Positions 43,901-54,689 of a DNA stretch of 64,000 nucleotides are shown here, piece by piece (positions within the stretch are counted from its first letter, which is position 1; each line of letters begins with the position of its first letter). The notes under the pieces are model-generated. The model made no database searches. It was not told where the DNA came from and saw only the letters and a program-made list of their open reading frames with translations. Position numbers and translations under genes: made by a program. The stretch spans positions 23,415,479 through 23,479,478 of the forward strand of contig OZ035998.1 in the NCBI GenBank assembly GCA_964035015.1, written 5' to 3'. The stretch is from Corallium rubrum. Its lineage: Eukaryota > Cnidaria > Anthozoa > Scleralcyonacea > Coralliidae.

Positions 43901-46900
43901 TAATGTTGTTCTTGACTTTAACCAAAGCTATCGTTACAATTCTTTGGATGAACTTCGCAGAGTGGACTTATTGCGATTCATATTTTGATGAATAAATTAC
44001 ACTGTACCTGAATTAATCAAGTTTTTAAACCGGCCAATCCGATTATAGAATCGACCAGCCGATGCCAGGGCCATTTTCGCCGACCTCCCAACGTGGAGGC
44101 AAAATGCCCTGGGGACGAGGTTGGGGAGGGCATACACATGTCAGTCCAGGGGCCCGGCTTCAGGGGCGCCACTAGTAGAAAATTTCGAGGGCAGGGGTTG
44201 AACGCAAAAAAGTGCAAAGTCGTTCAGTATTCTAAACAATTTGGGACTAGGGGGGTCCAGGGGCATGCCCCCCGGAAAATGTTTGAATTTTGGGTCTCTG
44301 AAACGGCATTTCCTGCATTTTGAGGGCGCTTTTCTCTTATTTTCGGTTGCGGAAATTTTTACTTTGGTCTCGCATTATTTAAAATTTATCATAATTATAT
44401 TCAGCCTAGCTGACGCCCGGGCCAGTGCTAAAAGCCTCTGAGTCTCACCAGATTTGCGGAGAATTGTATTGCGTACAACAACAGCCGATTATTTATCTGT
44501 TTATCTAATGTCTAACCTAGTATTAGAGGTCTCACAAAAAGGGCAGGGGTTAAAAAGGGCAGGGGTTGCAAACCCCCCCCCCCCCCCCCCCCAAGCCCCT
44601 CCTCTAGTTGCGCGCCTGTGGCTTTTGCTCTCACCGGCCCTGCCCAAAGTGGTGCCCACGCTTCTTATTCAATATTCTTTGTAATTCAAAAGCTTAAAGC
44701 CACAAAATAGCTACAAAAGCCATGAAAAGCTTTCTGTGTGAATGCTTATCAGATCCAGGGCACCGTGAATGTGAACAAGTGGCCCACACCTGAGCACCGT
44801 ACACCTTAGTCTGAACAGAGGTTAAACCTACCTTTATCCTCCATGCACTTAACCCTGGAGGAGGGCATTTTTCAAGATAACTCATTAAATCTTGTTCAAC
44901 ATGTTCAAATACAAGAGTGAGCCATATCTCTCTTTGTAATGCATTCTGGGGTGTGTGAAAAACATCAAGAAGCCTAAAACGATATTTGGGTAGAGTTTAC
45001 TTATACTTTTTAACATTGCGAGACTGTAGTTTACCAGTCACTTGTCTGCCAACATCTTTTCTATATGTATAGCTCAATATGCACGCATGCCAAATAGATG
45101 TTTGAGTCTTTTTTCTATTTCTTTGTCTATACAGTAATGATATTCAGAATTGCTATTTCTTTTGTTAATGAATGACGATGACAATGATGATGATGATGAC
45201 TACGACCACCCTGATTGCACCTGATAATGATGGTGTTGATGATGCAGATGATGGTGTTGATGATGGTGTTGATGATGGTGGTGGTGCTTATAAGTGTTGC
45301 TGCTGCTGCTGATGAAAACAATGATGATGATGATGACAATGACAAATTACTCTAAATTTTAAATAAAAAGTAAATTTTATATAAAAATTAAAATAAATTT
45401 AATAAAAATTTTAAAATATCACTGTAAAATAGAATTTCAATAATAGTTGTCATAGGTGGTAGAACCGAAGGGGCCTAAGCCCCCCGCATTTGGTGCTGAA
45501 GGTGATTATACTTGTACTGTATGTTGAATATTTATACTTCTTCAATATATGGCATATTGAAAATTCTATCACTGCAGGATGACAAGCGTTAGGGAAAATC
45601 ATGTCATGTAATAGCTCAATTACTCATTTTATGAAGTACAGTAGAACCTGAGTTTTATGACCACCCCTGTTGCCAGGTAAAAGTGGTCGTAAATGACAGG
45701 AGGTCGTACATGGCAGGTAGTGATGTGACGTCATAGCAGCCATTTTGGCAGCGATGCAGCGCTTCTTTATATAAACATTGTTTCAAGGTTAGGAAAATGG
45801 CGATTTATAAAGATTTACAAGGGAAATGGAAAAACAAGAACATTTCAAAGAAGTGCAGTCTTGATTTATTAATGTCAATATGGTTATTAAAAGAAAAGAA
45901 ATTTGACATTTGTGCGTTTAATATCATGGCCTTTATTTGTTGCGGTAACGTCAATGATTGTCAAGATCAACTTGTCCAAAGTTAACAAATATTACTCGTG
46001 GTTTCGAATTGTTCAGTCATTGTATTAACTCTCAAACATCAACTAAAAAGTATTTAACTCTGACAACAAAAATTCACACAGATTTTCATCAAATAATGCT
46101 CAAAAGAGAAGCAAAACAAGTTTTCGCATGTGGTCGCATTCGTGTTTGTTTACTATGAAAAAACGGGTATTTCGTTAACATATTTCAGCAGTTTTATGTT
46201 GAAATGGTTGCTCATAACAGGTAAATATCTTGTTTGGGACACTAAAAAGTGGTCGCTGGTCGTGTTAGGCAGGTGGTCGCTCATTGCAGGTACATTTCTA
46301 TTACAAATCGTCCGTGCCAGAAATAGTGGTCGTAAACAGCAGGTGGTCGTTAAAAGGGGTGTTGTAAAACTCAGGTTCTACTGTACTCCATGTACAGTAT
46401 TAGCAGTTGATGACTGCTGACCAGAAGTACATGTATTTTGAACAAGACACCAGACACCTGGATCAGGTCAGTGAGGAGCTCTAGATCTATATACAACTGG
46501 ACTGATATCTGCTGGTCATTAACTGGGCAAAGATTGAAGTCAAACATGGCAGACATGTAGGCCTGAAGTGCGTATAGTTCCAGTCTCCTACACAGACTTT
46601 TGACCAAATTAGACTTGACCAAACCGCACAGAAGTCTGGAACTATATGTACTTAACTTCATGCCTGTATGTCTGGCACATTGTCCACCACAAACTGAAAG
46701 ATATCACTCCAGTTATATATAGAGCTCACTGGGTCACTGATCAGAGGTATTCACTCGGGCTACTAGTAAGCATGCAGAGCCTGAATCTAAGGCTGAATGT
46801 GATGCCACTGGTGCACATAGTTACAGTCATAGCAGTTGTCAGCCACATCTGACTGCTGTTTAACTACAAAGTCAGCCAGCCACTTTCTACCAACAATGTA

Positions 46901-49900
46901 CAAGATCACCTGATCAAAAGGCAAAGCTGTTCAACTTTTTGTCCAACTCCAAAACCGAAAGGAGGAAAGAATTTACAACATGCCTCATGGCCTCACTTAG
47001 CCCACTCTGGAAAATCACTGGAAGTATGAAGATTAGTGCACATAAAAAGTGCAAAAATGCAAGATCATGACACCAAAAAAGAAAAAAACAAAAACAAAAA
47101 AAACCAAAGCTGAAACCTAGACTTGGACTATCATAGGTAGCCATATCGAAAGGTTTGACATTTAGGATTCTGTAAAATCTTCCCCAAATCACAGCTGGAG
47201 ATGCCATTTCAGAGGCTCTAGATTTAAAAATTTTCAGGGGGGCATGCCTCCAGAAGACCCCCTGGAGGACAGTTTCTCACACCTTCATTGCTAGAAGTTC
47301 ACCTGATTTTACTTGTCAATGGAATGGCTACTGGGTGGTAAAGGAATAGACTATCTTGGTTAGTTAACCCTTTATCACCCAACAATGTCTTTAGTATTTT
47401 ACTCTGGCTAACGCCAGATGATTTTACTCATCAATGGAGTGGCTACTGGGCGATAAAGAGTTAACAGAATATCTCGGTTAGTTAACTCTTTATCACCCAA
47501 CAATGTCTTCCCTACCAAACATATCTTCCACTACCTATTATATTGTACAAATTGTATAATCATCATAAACATTGTCCTGGCAATTGCTAATGAGTAGTTT
47601 TATTAACCCCTAATTTTTGCCTAGGATGTCTGATGGTTTAATTTCCCTTTCAAGTAAGACAATAAAAGACTCAGATGTTTTTGGCTGGTTCAGGCAGGAA
47701 TAGGTTAATCACTTGTTATAAATCACCCATTGCAGCCTAAGGTGCATGTCTGATGGTTCTCTCTTGGTCACCTGGCATTAGACAAGGTAAAAAAAAGGAA
47801 GAGACATTTTTATAGTCAGCTCAGGCAGGAATGGGTTAAAATCCTTATGAAGAGTGTTTGCCTTTATCAGATAACCATTTGGATAGAATGACTAAAATTA
47901 ATACATGCAGCACAGCTGGCTTAATTATATTATTGCTCAAAAAGAAAGAAGAAAAAACCTGAAATGAAATTTGATACTAATTCAATATCAGTAAAAAAGT
48001 CTGTGTTCTCTTGTTTATTTGGTCATGCAGCCTTACATCACGATATAACCCACACAAGATTGTATTAAAGTCTTCAACTGCTACTTCATACACATCTAAC
48101 AAGACCGGGAGTCTCGCTGTGACGTCACAGTGGGATGCAAATCATTTTGGGGCAATTTCAAATTACTATGAGACAAAAGTCAATTATATTCTCTAAAACT
48201 ACTGGATCAAAAATAATAACTTTTTGTTGTAATCAAAGGTGACACCATATTACTTTGATTGATTATTCAGTAGACAACCATGCAGGCTTAATTTTATTTT
48301 CAAGCCAGCTAGAAAACTCTTCAAAAGAATTGTAACTGTAGAACAACTTAATTACTACATACTGACATTCACAAGCTTTAGAAGTCTAATTTCAAATTTC
48401 TTTATTTCTTTGTTTATAAAACATTTCTCACTTCTGAAAGCAGTTAATTAATGTACTTGTGAATGACACAAGTCTGCAAGTTTGCAGTGATAAAAATAGT
48501 TTAATTAAGTAAGTCCATATAGCTTCAATATGTACATCAGGCTACAAGGATAAAGTTTAGAACACCTTAAATCCCACCTATCTACACACCCATGCTGTGC
48601 ACGCACACAACAGGTCAGCTGGATGAATTTTAAAGTATCCATAATTTAACTAAGCTTTAAAAAACGAATAAGCCCTGATCACCAAGCAACATCTTCAGGC
48701 TTAAAACTGTAAATAACATTTTAAACCAGCTTGATAGCTTTAAACTAAATGGGGTGAGAAGTACTGCATGTAAGTACAAACATAAAAGATTGATCTATAT
48801 GCTTATAATCTCCTCTTTTTGCAGTTGGATTTCAAGATAGCAAACAGCTATGAAAGTTTCAAAGGTATACAATCCAGCTTCAATTAATTCACACATTGCA
48901 ATATAGTTAAAATACCTTTGCTAATCCCTATGTTCATTTTAATTAATAAAATTATGCATAAATAAAATAAATTATTAATTTCAACATTAATTTACAGACA
49001 GCAACTACTGAACCACATACTAGGCACATTTTGGTACAGGATTTTCAATACTTTATGTGGCAAAGAAAGCTTCATTCTGCTAAGCAGTTGCATTATTGCC
49101 ATATTTGGCCATAAATCATATTAAAGAATTTACATGCGCTCGCACAAACAAGGCATTCAAATTTACAGAAATCTTGCATGTTTGTAAAGTAAAGAAACAA
49201 GACTCCACTGAAACAGAGAAAATAAAGAATGTTTTGTAATCCTTACATTGCTCCCTGCTGTGCCTGTAATGCTCGCCAAGCATAAATTATATTAAATTAG
49301 CAAGGGGTTGAATATACCATCGCTAAAACACACCCAACGGTTTACAAACAATGCAGTGAACCAAGCACAAAAATAGTCAAAAGTGTTGGCGAAATAATAG
49401 GTCGCGTTGCTCTTTATTGAAAGTTTGTCTGTCTATTAATAAGGCCAGATTAACTTTTCAACTTTAATAGAATGTATTTAATAGACAAGAAAAGCGTTGT
49501 TGCTGGGTTTGTGAAAGGGCAAACATGACGTAGAACTTCAGAGGCCAACAAAAATCCTTGTAGGTGGGATTATAAAAAGTGTGATGAAAACTTGAAACGT
49601 GCCGAAAGACGATCGGATTACCATCTCCATGTCGATACGGAAAAAAGAAAAAAATACAAAAAAATATTCGAAAAAAATTAAAGACAAAATCCAAAAACAC
49701 AATCGGTCAGTTGAAAGGAATTTTATGAAAACAATTATATATATTTTGTAAAAGTAAGTTATATCGTCCACCGCACTTTTGAAAACAGACCAGAACTATA
49801 CAGGAACAATATGAGAGGAACAGCATGGCAAGGCCTTCTTTATAAAGTGAAAGCTTGTGGGTTTTCTTACCTTACAATATTCTCGTGCCCAATTTGGTTT

Positions 49901-50085
49901 ACTTGTTTAAGCAGTGCAATCTCTCGCACAGTCGACACTGGTAAGCCTTCTTCGCTTGTATTTAAAATTCTCACTCTCTTGAGCGCAACAAATCGACCAT
50001 TGTGTAAGAGGTCTCTTGCCTTGTAAACAGTGCCATAAGCTCCAGTGCCAATTTCACCAACTTCTTCGTATTTAATCTCGTCCAT
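34745..50085 (-). CDS. CDK4/6: Cyclin-dependent kinase 4/6
   Basis: Six minus-strand exons (50085-49871, 44973-44832, 40011-39844, 39336-39176, 36601-36466, 34996-34745) join to 1074 bp, 357 aa. Every junction is GT/AG and in frame. The kinase landmarks are complete: glycine loop GTGAYG (13-18), catalytic Lys36 in VALK, the PSTAIRE-equivalent PVSTVRE (49-55) diagnostic of CDK4/6, HRDLKPQN (139-146), DFGLAR (159-164) and the activating Thr178 in [22 protein letters not shown] matches the CDK6 hinge. Human CDK6 is 326 aa and CDK4 303 aa; the excess here is a polar C-terminal tail ([13 protein letters not shown] ...). By family it binds D-type cyclins and phosphorylates Rb-family proteins at G1/S. 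An odd Trp (KIFWIIGSP) replaces the usual Asp at the exon 4/5 junction. The introns (about 1.5 to 4.9 kb) are full of transposons. Confidence 0.96.
35075..35430 (+). mobile_element. 5S rRNA-derived SINE (SINE3-like)
   Basis: AAGTTAAGCCCGGTTGG, then ACTTGGATGGGTGACCG about 16 bp later, closely matches the internal promoter half of 5S rRNA (box A, intermediate element, box C) but the flanks do not form a full 5S. The downstream body (TTCTCTAGTTTTCCTCCCTC, TGCCTGGGGCGCC) runs to an AT-rich end near 35430. It is in CDK4/6 intron 5. 5S-headed SINEs are known as SINE3. Confidence 0.78.
36105..36365. repeat. Inverted repeats around GAGGGCTTTATATCGCATAAA
   Basis: GAGGGCTTTATATCGCATAA and AGCCCT recur in inverted and direct forms near 36125-36150 and 36290-36360 (GCGATATAAAGCCCTCGG, CTTTATATAGCATAAATCCC). 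Likely a hairpin MITE. Confidence 0.7.
36466..36601 (-). CDS. CDK4/6: CDK4/6 exon 5
   Basis: Acceptor TTTTTCTGCAG; the first base completes a Trp codon, then [20 protein letters not shown] to AGLDLLK|GTATGG. C-lobe. Confidence 0.94.
37033..37704 (-). mobile_element. 700-bp interspersed repeat, copy B (inverted)
   Basis: Inverted homologue of 6498-7209, from GTCCGAATACGGAAATCCTG to CTCACGCTCGGTCAATAAG, including the same hairpin and the AAATGGCAG and CCATTTTCGTTTAGTTCGC sections. Confidence 0.88.
38245..39006. mobile_element. hAT-type non-autonomous element with perfect 8-bp duplication
   Basis: Termini CAGGGGCGCCGGAAGC and GGCTCCGGCGCCCCTG, flanked by GTAATTGT at 38237-38244 and again at 39007-39014. 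An 8-bp duplication with CAGGGG ends is the hAT signature. It contains a (TATAA)n run at about 38390-38418. No transposase domain is visible. Confidence 0.9.
39176..39336 (-). CDS. CDK4/6: CDK4/6 exon 4
   Basis: Acceptor CTTTATAG and donor TTCTG|GTATGT, phase 2 at the end. It encodes [20 protein letters not shown] and [20 protein letters not shown], i.e. the activation threonine, APE-like motif and F helix. Confidence 0.96.
39844..40011 (-). CDS. CDK4/6: CDK4/6 exon 3
   Basis: Acceptor CATGTAG and donor GTT|GTAAGT, 56 codons, phase 0. It encodes [31 protein letters not shown] and [11 protein letters not shown]: the catalytic loop and start of the activation segment. Confidence 0.97.
40080..40430 (+). 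mobile_element. tRNA-derived SINE preceded by the tail of another copy
   Basis: A tRNA-like head at 40217-40288 is followed by a body (GTCCCGGTTTGGTCTTAAAA) and a tail AGAACATGCTATGTAATCGA, GTGAAATGCCCAGTATTAC at 40378-40425. The same tail sequence stands alone at 40104-40150, consistent with a 5'-truncated copy next to a longer one. Confidence 0.8.
40217..40288 (+). tRNA. tRNA-like head of a SINE (pseudo-tRNA, AGA loop)
   Basis: Pol III box A (TGGCTCAGTGG) and box B (GGTTCAATTCC) are intact. A cloverleaf folds: acceptor GCTTCCG/CGGAAGG (6 of 7 pairs), D stem GCTC/GAGC, anticodon stem TTGCA/CGCAA (one mismatch), loop CTAGAAT with AGA in the anticodon position. AGA would be serine, but the long variable arm of tRNA-Ser is missing, so a working tRNA is unlikely. 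Confidence 0.6.
40598..41290. mobile_element. Interspersed repeat, copy interrupted by a MITE
   Basis: Matches 42145-42530 (GTCCTCTACGCACG, TGGCTGGGCTCCG, ACTTTTAGTTTG, CGCTCCTGTGCATATG, GTGTTCAAATAACGTCAAAC) but is split by the Harbinger-type MITE at 40879-41229. Confidence 0.85.
40879..41229. mobile_element. PIF/Harbinger-type MITE with TAA duplication and preserved empty site
   Basis: 351 bp, ends GAGGCCGTTTACATG and AAACGGCCCC, TAA at 40876-40878 and 41230-41232. The homologous repeat at 42466-42480 reads CCTTTATAAGAGTACAT without the insertion and with a single TAA. Inner arms are rich in TCCGGATTGA. Confidence 0.92.
41301..41603. mobile_element. hAT-type MITE (CAGGGGTGGCG family)
   Basis: Termini CACGGGTGGCGCCAG and CTGCCGCCACCCCTG. 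Flanks ATCTACTG (41293-41300) and ATGTACTG (41604-41611) form an 8-bp duplication with one mismatch. G-rich tract near 41562-41578. Confidence 0.88.
41612..42128. mobile_element. hAT-type element sharing its target duplication with the previous one
   Basis: Ends CAGGGCTTTTTTAAC and CCTTAAAAAAGCCCCCG, flanked by ATGTACTG at 41604-41611 and 42129-42136. It contains the GGAAATGGCATTTC section that marks at least five other fragments in the window. Confidence 0.85.
42137..42535. mobile_element. Interspersed repeat with GTCAAACGTG hairpin, uninterrupted copy
   Basis: Holds GTGCCCTCTACGCACGC, GATTGGCTGGGCTCCG and a hairpin (ATAAAGGTACATTTGACGTG, GAACACGAAAGAAGT against its inverse). It is the empty-site reference for the MITE at 40879. 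Confidence 0.8.
42850..43160. mobile_element. Two adjacent palindromes
   Basis: GGGCATCGTGCGTTCATACA and its inverse meet at 42880-42886. Then AAACCGGAAACGATGTTTGC and ATGGTAATTATACACTTA pair with TAAGTGTATAATTACCAT and GCAAACATCGTTTCCGGTTT, ending near 43140. Confidence 0.85.
43325..43555. repeat. 20-bp satellite, second array
   Basis: About ten units of GTAACGTAACGTCTTATAAT and AATGCAGCGTAACGTCTTAG, matching the 14.1-14.9-kb array. Lies in CDK4/6 intron 2. Confidence 0.9.
44161..44618. mobile_element. CAGGGGCGC-ended element, simple copy
   Basis: Starts CAGGGGCGCCACTAGTAG, ends CTAGTTGCGCGCCTG, with a poly-C run near 44573-44592. Interior sections (TCGAGGGCAGGGGTTGAACG, GCCAGATTTGCGG-like) match 54522-56109. 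Likely hAT, but no clear 8-bp duplication. Confidence 0.82.
44832..44973 (-). CDS. CDK4/6: CDK4/6 exon 2
   Basis: Acceptor TCGTTTTAG; the first G completes Arg (IVR), followed by [20 protein letters not shown] and [16 protein letters not shown], ending ATAAAG|GTAGGT. It contains the hinge region that lines the ATP pocket. Confidence 0.95.
45165..45345. repeat. Degenerate GAT/GGT trinucleotide tract
   Basis: Repeated GATGAT, GGTGTTGATGATG and TGCTGCTGCTG. Impure, so probably old. Confidence 0.9.
45639..46383. mobile_element. Pogo/Tigger-like element with TA duplication
   Basis: 745 bp with ends CAGTAGAACCTGAGTTTTAT and ATTTACGACC-type subterminal repeats (GGTCGT motifs at both ends), flanked by TA. 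The CAGTAGAACC terminus is common in pogo/Tigger families. The internal frame at 45797-45985 shows no transposase motif that I recognise. Confidence 0.85.
46490..46650 (+). repeat. Dispersed repeat, copy B
   Basis: Homologue of 34286-34450, with CTGGGCAAAGATTGAAGTCA, ACATGTAGGCCTG and GGAACTATATGTACTT. Confidence 0.8.
47310..47510. repeat. Direct duplication of a 'CCCTTTATCACCCAACAATG' unit
   Basis: TTAGTTAACCCTTTATCACC and CAACAATGTCTT occur at about 47360-47392 and 47475-47510, with TGGCTACTGGG(C/T)G before each. TTTTACTCTGGCTAACGCCA also echoes 18774-18800. Confidence 0.8.
47511..49866. other. CDK4/6 intron 1, repeat-poor part
   Basis: AT-rich, mostly non-repetitive by eye. Apart from loosely repeated 'TCAGGCAGGAAT(A/G)GGTTAA' at about 47692 and 47822, I see no gene, RNA or element. 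It could carry intronic regulatory DNA. Confidence 0.5.
49871..50085 (-). CDS. CDK4/6: CDK4/6 exon 1
   Basis: ATG at 50085-50083, ending GTAAG|GTAAGA in phase 2. It carries the glycine loop, VALK lysine and PVSTVRE helix, ending GHENIV. Confidence 0.96.
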
Positions 50086-51605
50086 TTATAGATATGGATG
50101 AACTCGAAGAAAGCAGTTAAAACATGACCGAAATGTTAGGCCGTTTGTCGAGTGTAATCCGAAATCTGGTGGGGTTCAATTACCAGTGAGAGCTTATGTA
50201 AATTTCATGCGTTGTTACTTGGCTCAAATTGCCCAAGTAGAAAATTTCTGTCAGGCTGTAATTGTTCCTTGTCGAGCAAGATAGAGGCCCAATTGATCTA
50301 TAGAAGCATGTAGTCCAGAGAAAGCATCTGAAAGCACGAGTAAAATGTATTATTTACATATCATAAATCACAACAGTTGTGGTATTCAGACCATGCCGGT
50401 TGGCTGGTAGCTCCGAACTAAACATTTTACCTGGCTTTATAATCGATCAAAGTTATGGAACTCACCTATTGGCTTCGAAGAACAGCTCTTCCCTTTTTAA
50501 CTTTGAAACTAATTATTCTACAAAGGCTTTTCTCAAGTTGGAATATTGTGGATCAACCAGTCCATCTGGTTGTGATTTAAATGAACTATACACATTTTTT
50601 GCACGTGTAATGGCCTGGAGATGATGGTCCAACCCGTGTTTCCGGTAAAAATATTTTCTGAATTTTCTATTGGACCGCCGTAATGACCATTGTCCCTAGA
50701 GAACATTGATTGGTGCTGTACATGACATTGATTGGTTGGCTTAGTCTTCCCTAAGCCCTGAGCAACATTTACTTGAGCCCATCTCATATCCTCCATTGTA
50801 TGATTGCTTTTATAAGTATAAGTGTAATTGTGTATGAAAGTCAGCCATCAGAATATATTTATCCGTAGACATATTATATAGTGTGAAAACACACAAAACG
50901 GCTGTGGAACCGGCCTAAAACCGGATATAGTATTTATTAACTAGCTATATCATAATACACAAAAGTTTGAGAAAAGTAAATGCCAAAAATCTGTTTTACA
51001 TGTAATCAAAGATATGTTCATTGCGCAAACAGACATTACTTTCTTACGGAAAGTACTCCAGCAGATCAACCTAAATAACGTTAGTCAACTTTCGAGAGCA
51101 CCAAAACTTGATAGTTTTAAGTTTAGGGTTAGAATTTGAGGATTAAGATCAGGATTAATATTTCGGTATTAAAGGCTACGAGTTAAAATTACAAGAGAAA
51201 TGTGATGTAGCTAGTGTTTTTCAGTACACGGTCCAAATGTGGTCCAAACTTTAACCAACTTCCGGTGACGTATCATTGATGTTAAAAGAAATATTACATC
51301 CCCTCTTACAGAAGTACAGAACTATCTGTTTATAGCGTTTTAAAGTTGAAATTGGCGAATCAGCGTGATTCAATGTAATATAAACGTTGACTGGTACAAA
51401 ACAGATAAATTTTCACAAGCAATGATTTCCATGGTCTGACGAACTGCATGGTCCTCGTGATTTTGATTTGGCCACGTGATGTGACAGCTTAATAGCACAT
51501 TGGCAAATCGAACAAGTTATCACAGCGTCGCTACTGGAACATTCCCCTCATAAATATGCGAAACAAACCGTTTTAGTAAATACGCTAGCTGTACTCAATT
51601 ACTAA
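50086..51605. other. 5' flank of CDK4/6
   Basis: Upstream of the minus-strand CDK4/6 start. The ATG is preceded closely (on the gene strand) by TATCTATAA, which may be chance. No CpG-rich promoter or upstream coding exon was identified. Confidence 0.4.
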
Positions 51606-51738
51606 GGCTATGTGCACACGGTAACGATTCCGAGCGTTTTCGTATTGTTTACTGTTCTCTATTAAGGGAATAGAGAACAATCAGCTCAACTTGAAACAAT
51701 ACGAAAACCCTCGGAAACGTTACCGTGTGCACATAGCC
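51606..51738. mobile_element. PIF/Harbinger-type MITE
   Basis: 133 bp, ends GGCTATGTGCACACGGTAAC and its inverse, TAA at 51603-51605 and 51739-51741. Inner arms: GTTTTCGTATTGTTT and AAACAATACGAAAAC, with TTGTTCTCTATTCCC at the turn. Confidence 0.92.
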
Positions 51739-52479
51739 TAAGGGGCAGGATTTGTTCGGGGTGAAGAACGAAGGAAAGTACAACTGGAGAAATCGAACAA
51801 ATTAAGGATCGAAATGTGTCCAATGGCAAGGGGCACAACGGGAGGAGGGAATCTTTACAATGACGTGGAACAGTTTATAAAGCGTGGTTTTATATTGCGC
51901 AAATTGTTACTAACAAAACCGTTGCGAAAATTAATGCCAGATGTTGATGGGTTAATTTCTTCCTCTTTATTCGTACAATCTAATTTTCAGTGTCATTATT
52001 TCACAAGTTCAATTCTCAATATTGGTATATGCCAAAGGCAAAGCTAGCTTTCTCATCCGCTCAAAAAAGTTGAAATTACTCGCGTTCTCTTATTTTTTTT
52101 CAAATTTGAATTGCTATTATTTCTTGTTTGGGTTAATTTCTTTGAACAAAAAGTTCAATAAGAACATCGCACCCTTATTAGCAGCATGACAGCATTGTAA
52201 TTATCGAGCAATTTTAATTACTCAACCAGGTTCCAAGGTACAAAAGAAAAGTATTGCAAAGTGTAACACCGCGCCTTAGCCTTGGAAGTCAGATAACTGT
52301 TGTACACAGTTAGTTTAAGCCCGCAAACCGATTGAACAAGTTTTAAGGCCAGAACATTTTCCTTGCATTTTCCTTGCATGAGAAGTTGTATTGACTCGTG
52401 TATGGCCGGACAATTAGTTTTTCTCTGTAGTCAAAAAAGCAGTTATATATCTGTCCACATTTGACTATATACATCCATC

Positions 52480-52735
<256 letters not shown>

Positions 52736-52769
52736 AATAAATAGTAAAAATCCCTTTGGGATATTGAGA

Positions 52770-52860
52770 TGCTAATTTGCTAATTAGTTACAAGCACTAG
52801 TGGTTGTATCAGAAGAGTATACATCCACTAGTGGTTCTGTGGTTGTAACTAATTAGCATC
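52770..52860. repeat. Small palindrome
   Basis: GCTAATTAGTTACAA, CACTAGTGGTTGTA and their inverse (ACAACTAATTAGC at the right). Possibly a very short MITE. Confidence 0.7.
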
Positions 52861-52959
52861 ATTGATTTTAGTTTGTATGGGGTTTACAGGTATACATGTG
52901 ACGTAATTTCTGAAATTGGATTGGCTGCAAAACTCATGAATTAGTAATGAATTTCACAA

Positions 52960-53021
52960 ATATATATACACATATACATATTCTTATACATATACATATT
53001 CTTATACATATACATATACAT

Positions 53022-53072
<51 letters not shown>

Positions 53073-53104
53073 CATATACATATACATATATGTATGTATG
53101 TATG

Positions 53105-53159
<55 letters not shown>

Positions 53160-53205
53160 GTACATATACATATATACATATACACATACATATATACATT
53201 CCCTC
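52960..53205. repeat. (ATATAC)n / (AT)n / GTATGTAT microsatellite complex
   Basis: ACATAT units, a short CATA/TATG block near 53087-53110, then a pure AT run and ACATAT units again. Adjacent to the similar tract at 52480, only 340 bp away. Confidence 0.95.
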
Positions 53206-53867
53206 TTTGCCGGGACCCCGCATCTCAGCGTAATTCTCGCTCATACATGGCAACCCGATATCTCGCCTAAGAGGGCTGGAAATTTCCCAGGTAAACACAC
53301 TCAACATATTTTTGTCAACATACATGCATTAAATCTTAGTACTATAGTTGAATTTGGTTGAAAGTTGCATAAAACTCTGTCTGAATGCTTGATTGCACTC
53401 ATTTCTCCATATCTTATACAAGTAGTTGATATTCATAGACAAAATATTTGTAAAAATAAAACAAGACTTGTCAGTCCATTGTCTATGCAAAAATGCTATC
53501 ATAGACCAAGGACCAACCCATTATGTTTTGCTTAAACTTAGATTATAACGTTATTAAATAACTTGCTGGTGGAGGTATGCAGTCATGCACTCTATAGTTG
53601 TTACTATTTTTGTATATTGTATAATATTTGAAATACAAACTTTTTTATCACTTGTGCATGGTGGTTGTCTGTTGAGTTATGCTGCTAATTAGAGTATCAG
53701 TTGTGGAGCAAGAACATTTTTTCAACACAATGGATGGTCCTCAACGATTAGAATAGTCTAAATTATTCCTATTTTTTCATGACCAAAACAGCCCTGTAAA
53801 AACAGGCCCTGAAAAGGCATAAAACTTTCCCAAAAGTGTCCAAAATGGCACTATTATATTGGGGTCA

Positions 53868-54165
53868 AAAGAGCCCTATTAAAAAGGGGCTCTTGCAGAG
53901 TTTAAAACAGCCCCTTATGAAGGGCCAGAACAGCCCAAAAACGGAGCCAAAATTGCCCTCTTTCAACAGAGGCAAAACAGCCCCAATAAAAGGGGGCTGT
54001 TTCAGGGTTAAAAATAGCCCCTTAAGAAAGACCAAAAGAGCCCCCAAAAAGGAGCCAAAATTGGCCCTCTTTCAACAGGGCCAAAACGGCCCCATTAAAA
54101 GGGGCCCAGCTGAGGGTCACAATTTCGGCCCTTATTTTGGGGCCAAATTGGCTCTTCTAAAATTA
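53868..54165 (+). repeat. 108-bp tandem repeat, 2.7 copies, codon-phased
   Basis: Units begin GGCAAAACAGCCCC-like and share AGGGCCAAAACGGCCCCATT, GAGCCAAAATTG(G)CCCTC and TTTCAACAG. The 108-bp period is a multiple of three, so a frame (GKTAPIKGGCF ...) stays open over 100 codons. No conserved protein is recognised. Confidence 0.85.
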
Positions 54166-54689
54166 CTGTGAGAGGATCGCTAGCAAATCGAAACACGGTA
54201 TACGCGATAAAGTTTGCATTTTTTGCTTCTCACTAATATTTTTTGGTCATTTTTTTATTTTACAAGTTGTGTCTGTTCATGCATGTGCTTGTTATAAATT
54301 CAAATCGTGTTTGCGAAAATATGATTTCGAGCTTCATGTGAGAGCTGCGCCACACGTAGGTTAAATTCCAGCCTTGTTACTAGGGCTAGCCCTACCAAGA
54401 GGGCTGGCACTCCTCCATATAAACATCCCCCCATTGTCAGAGACTCATGAATTATTGACGTACGCGGAAAAGAAGAACTGAGAACGAGATGAAGAAACTC
54501 GACAGGGGAGGTATATTAATACAGGGGCGCAACTAGAAAATTTCGAGGGCAGGGGTTGAACGCAAAAAAGGGCAAAGTCGTTCAGTATTCTAAACAACTT
54601 GGGATACTAGATATCCTCGTTACGCTTCTTCGAAAACACTCAACCACCACACCAACGTAGCAAGGTGCCGTAGCAAGGTGTCAAAAGGG

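Noticed and set aside
45797..45985. Transposase fragment inside the pogo-like element
   Set aside because: The 62-residue frame ([15 protein letters not shown] ...) shows no DDE or helix-turn-helix motif that I can identify.
53836..54171. 111-codon protein gene
   Set aside because: The frame starts with GTG or a weak ATG, lies in a tandem repeat and has no recognisable domain. Kept as a repeat only.
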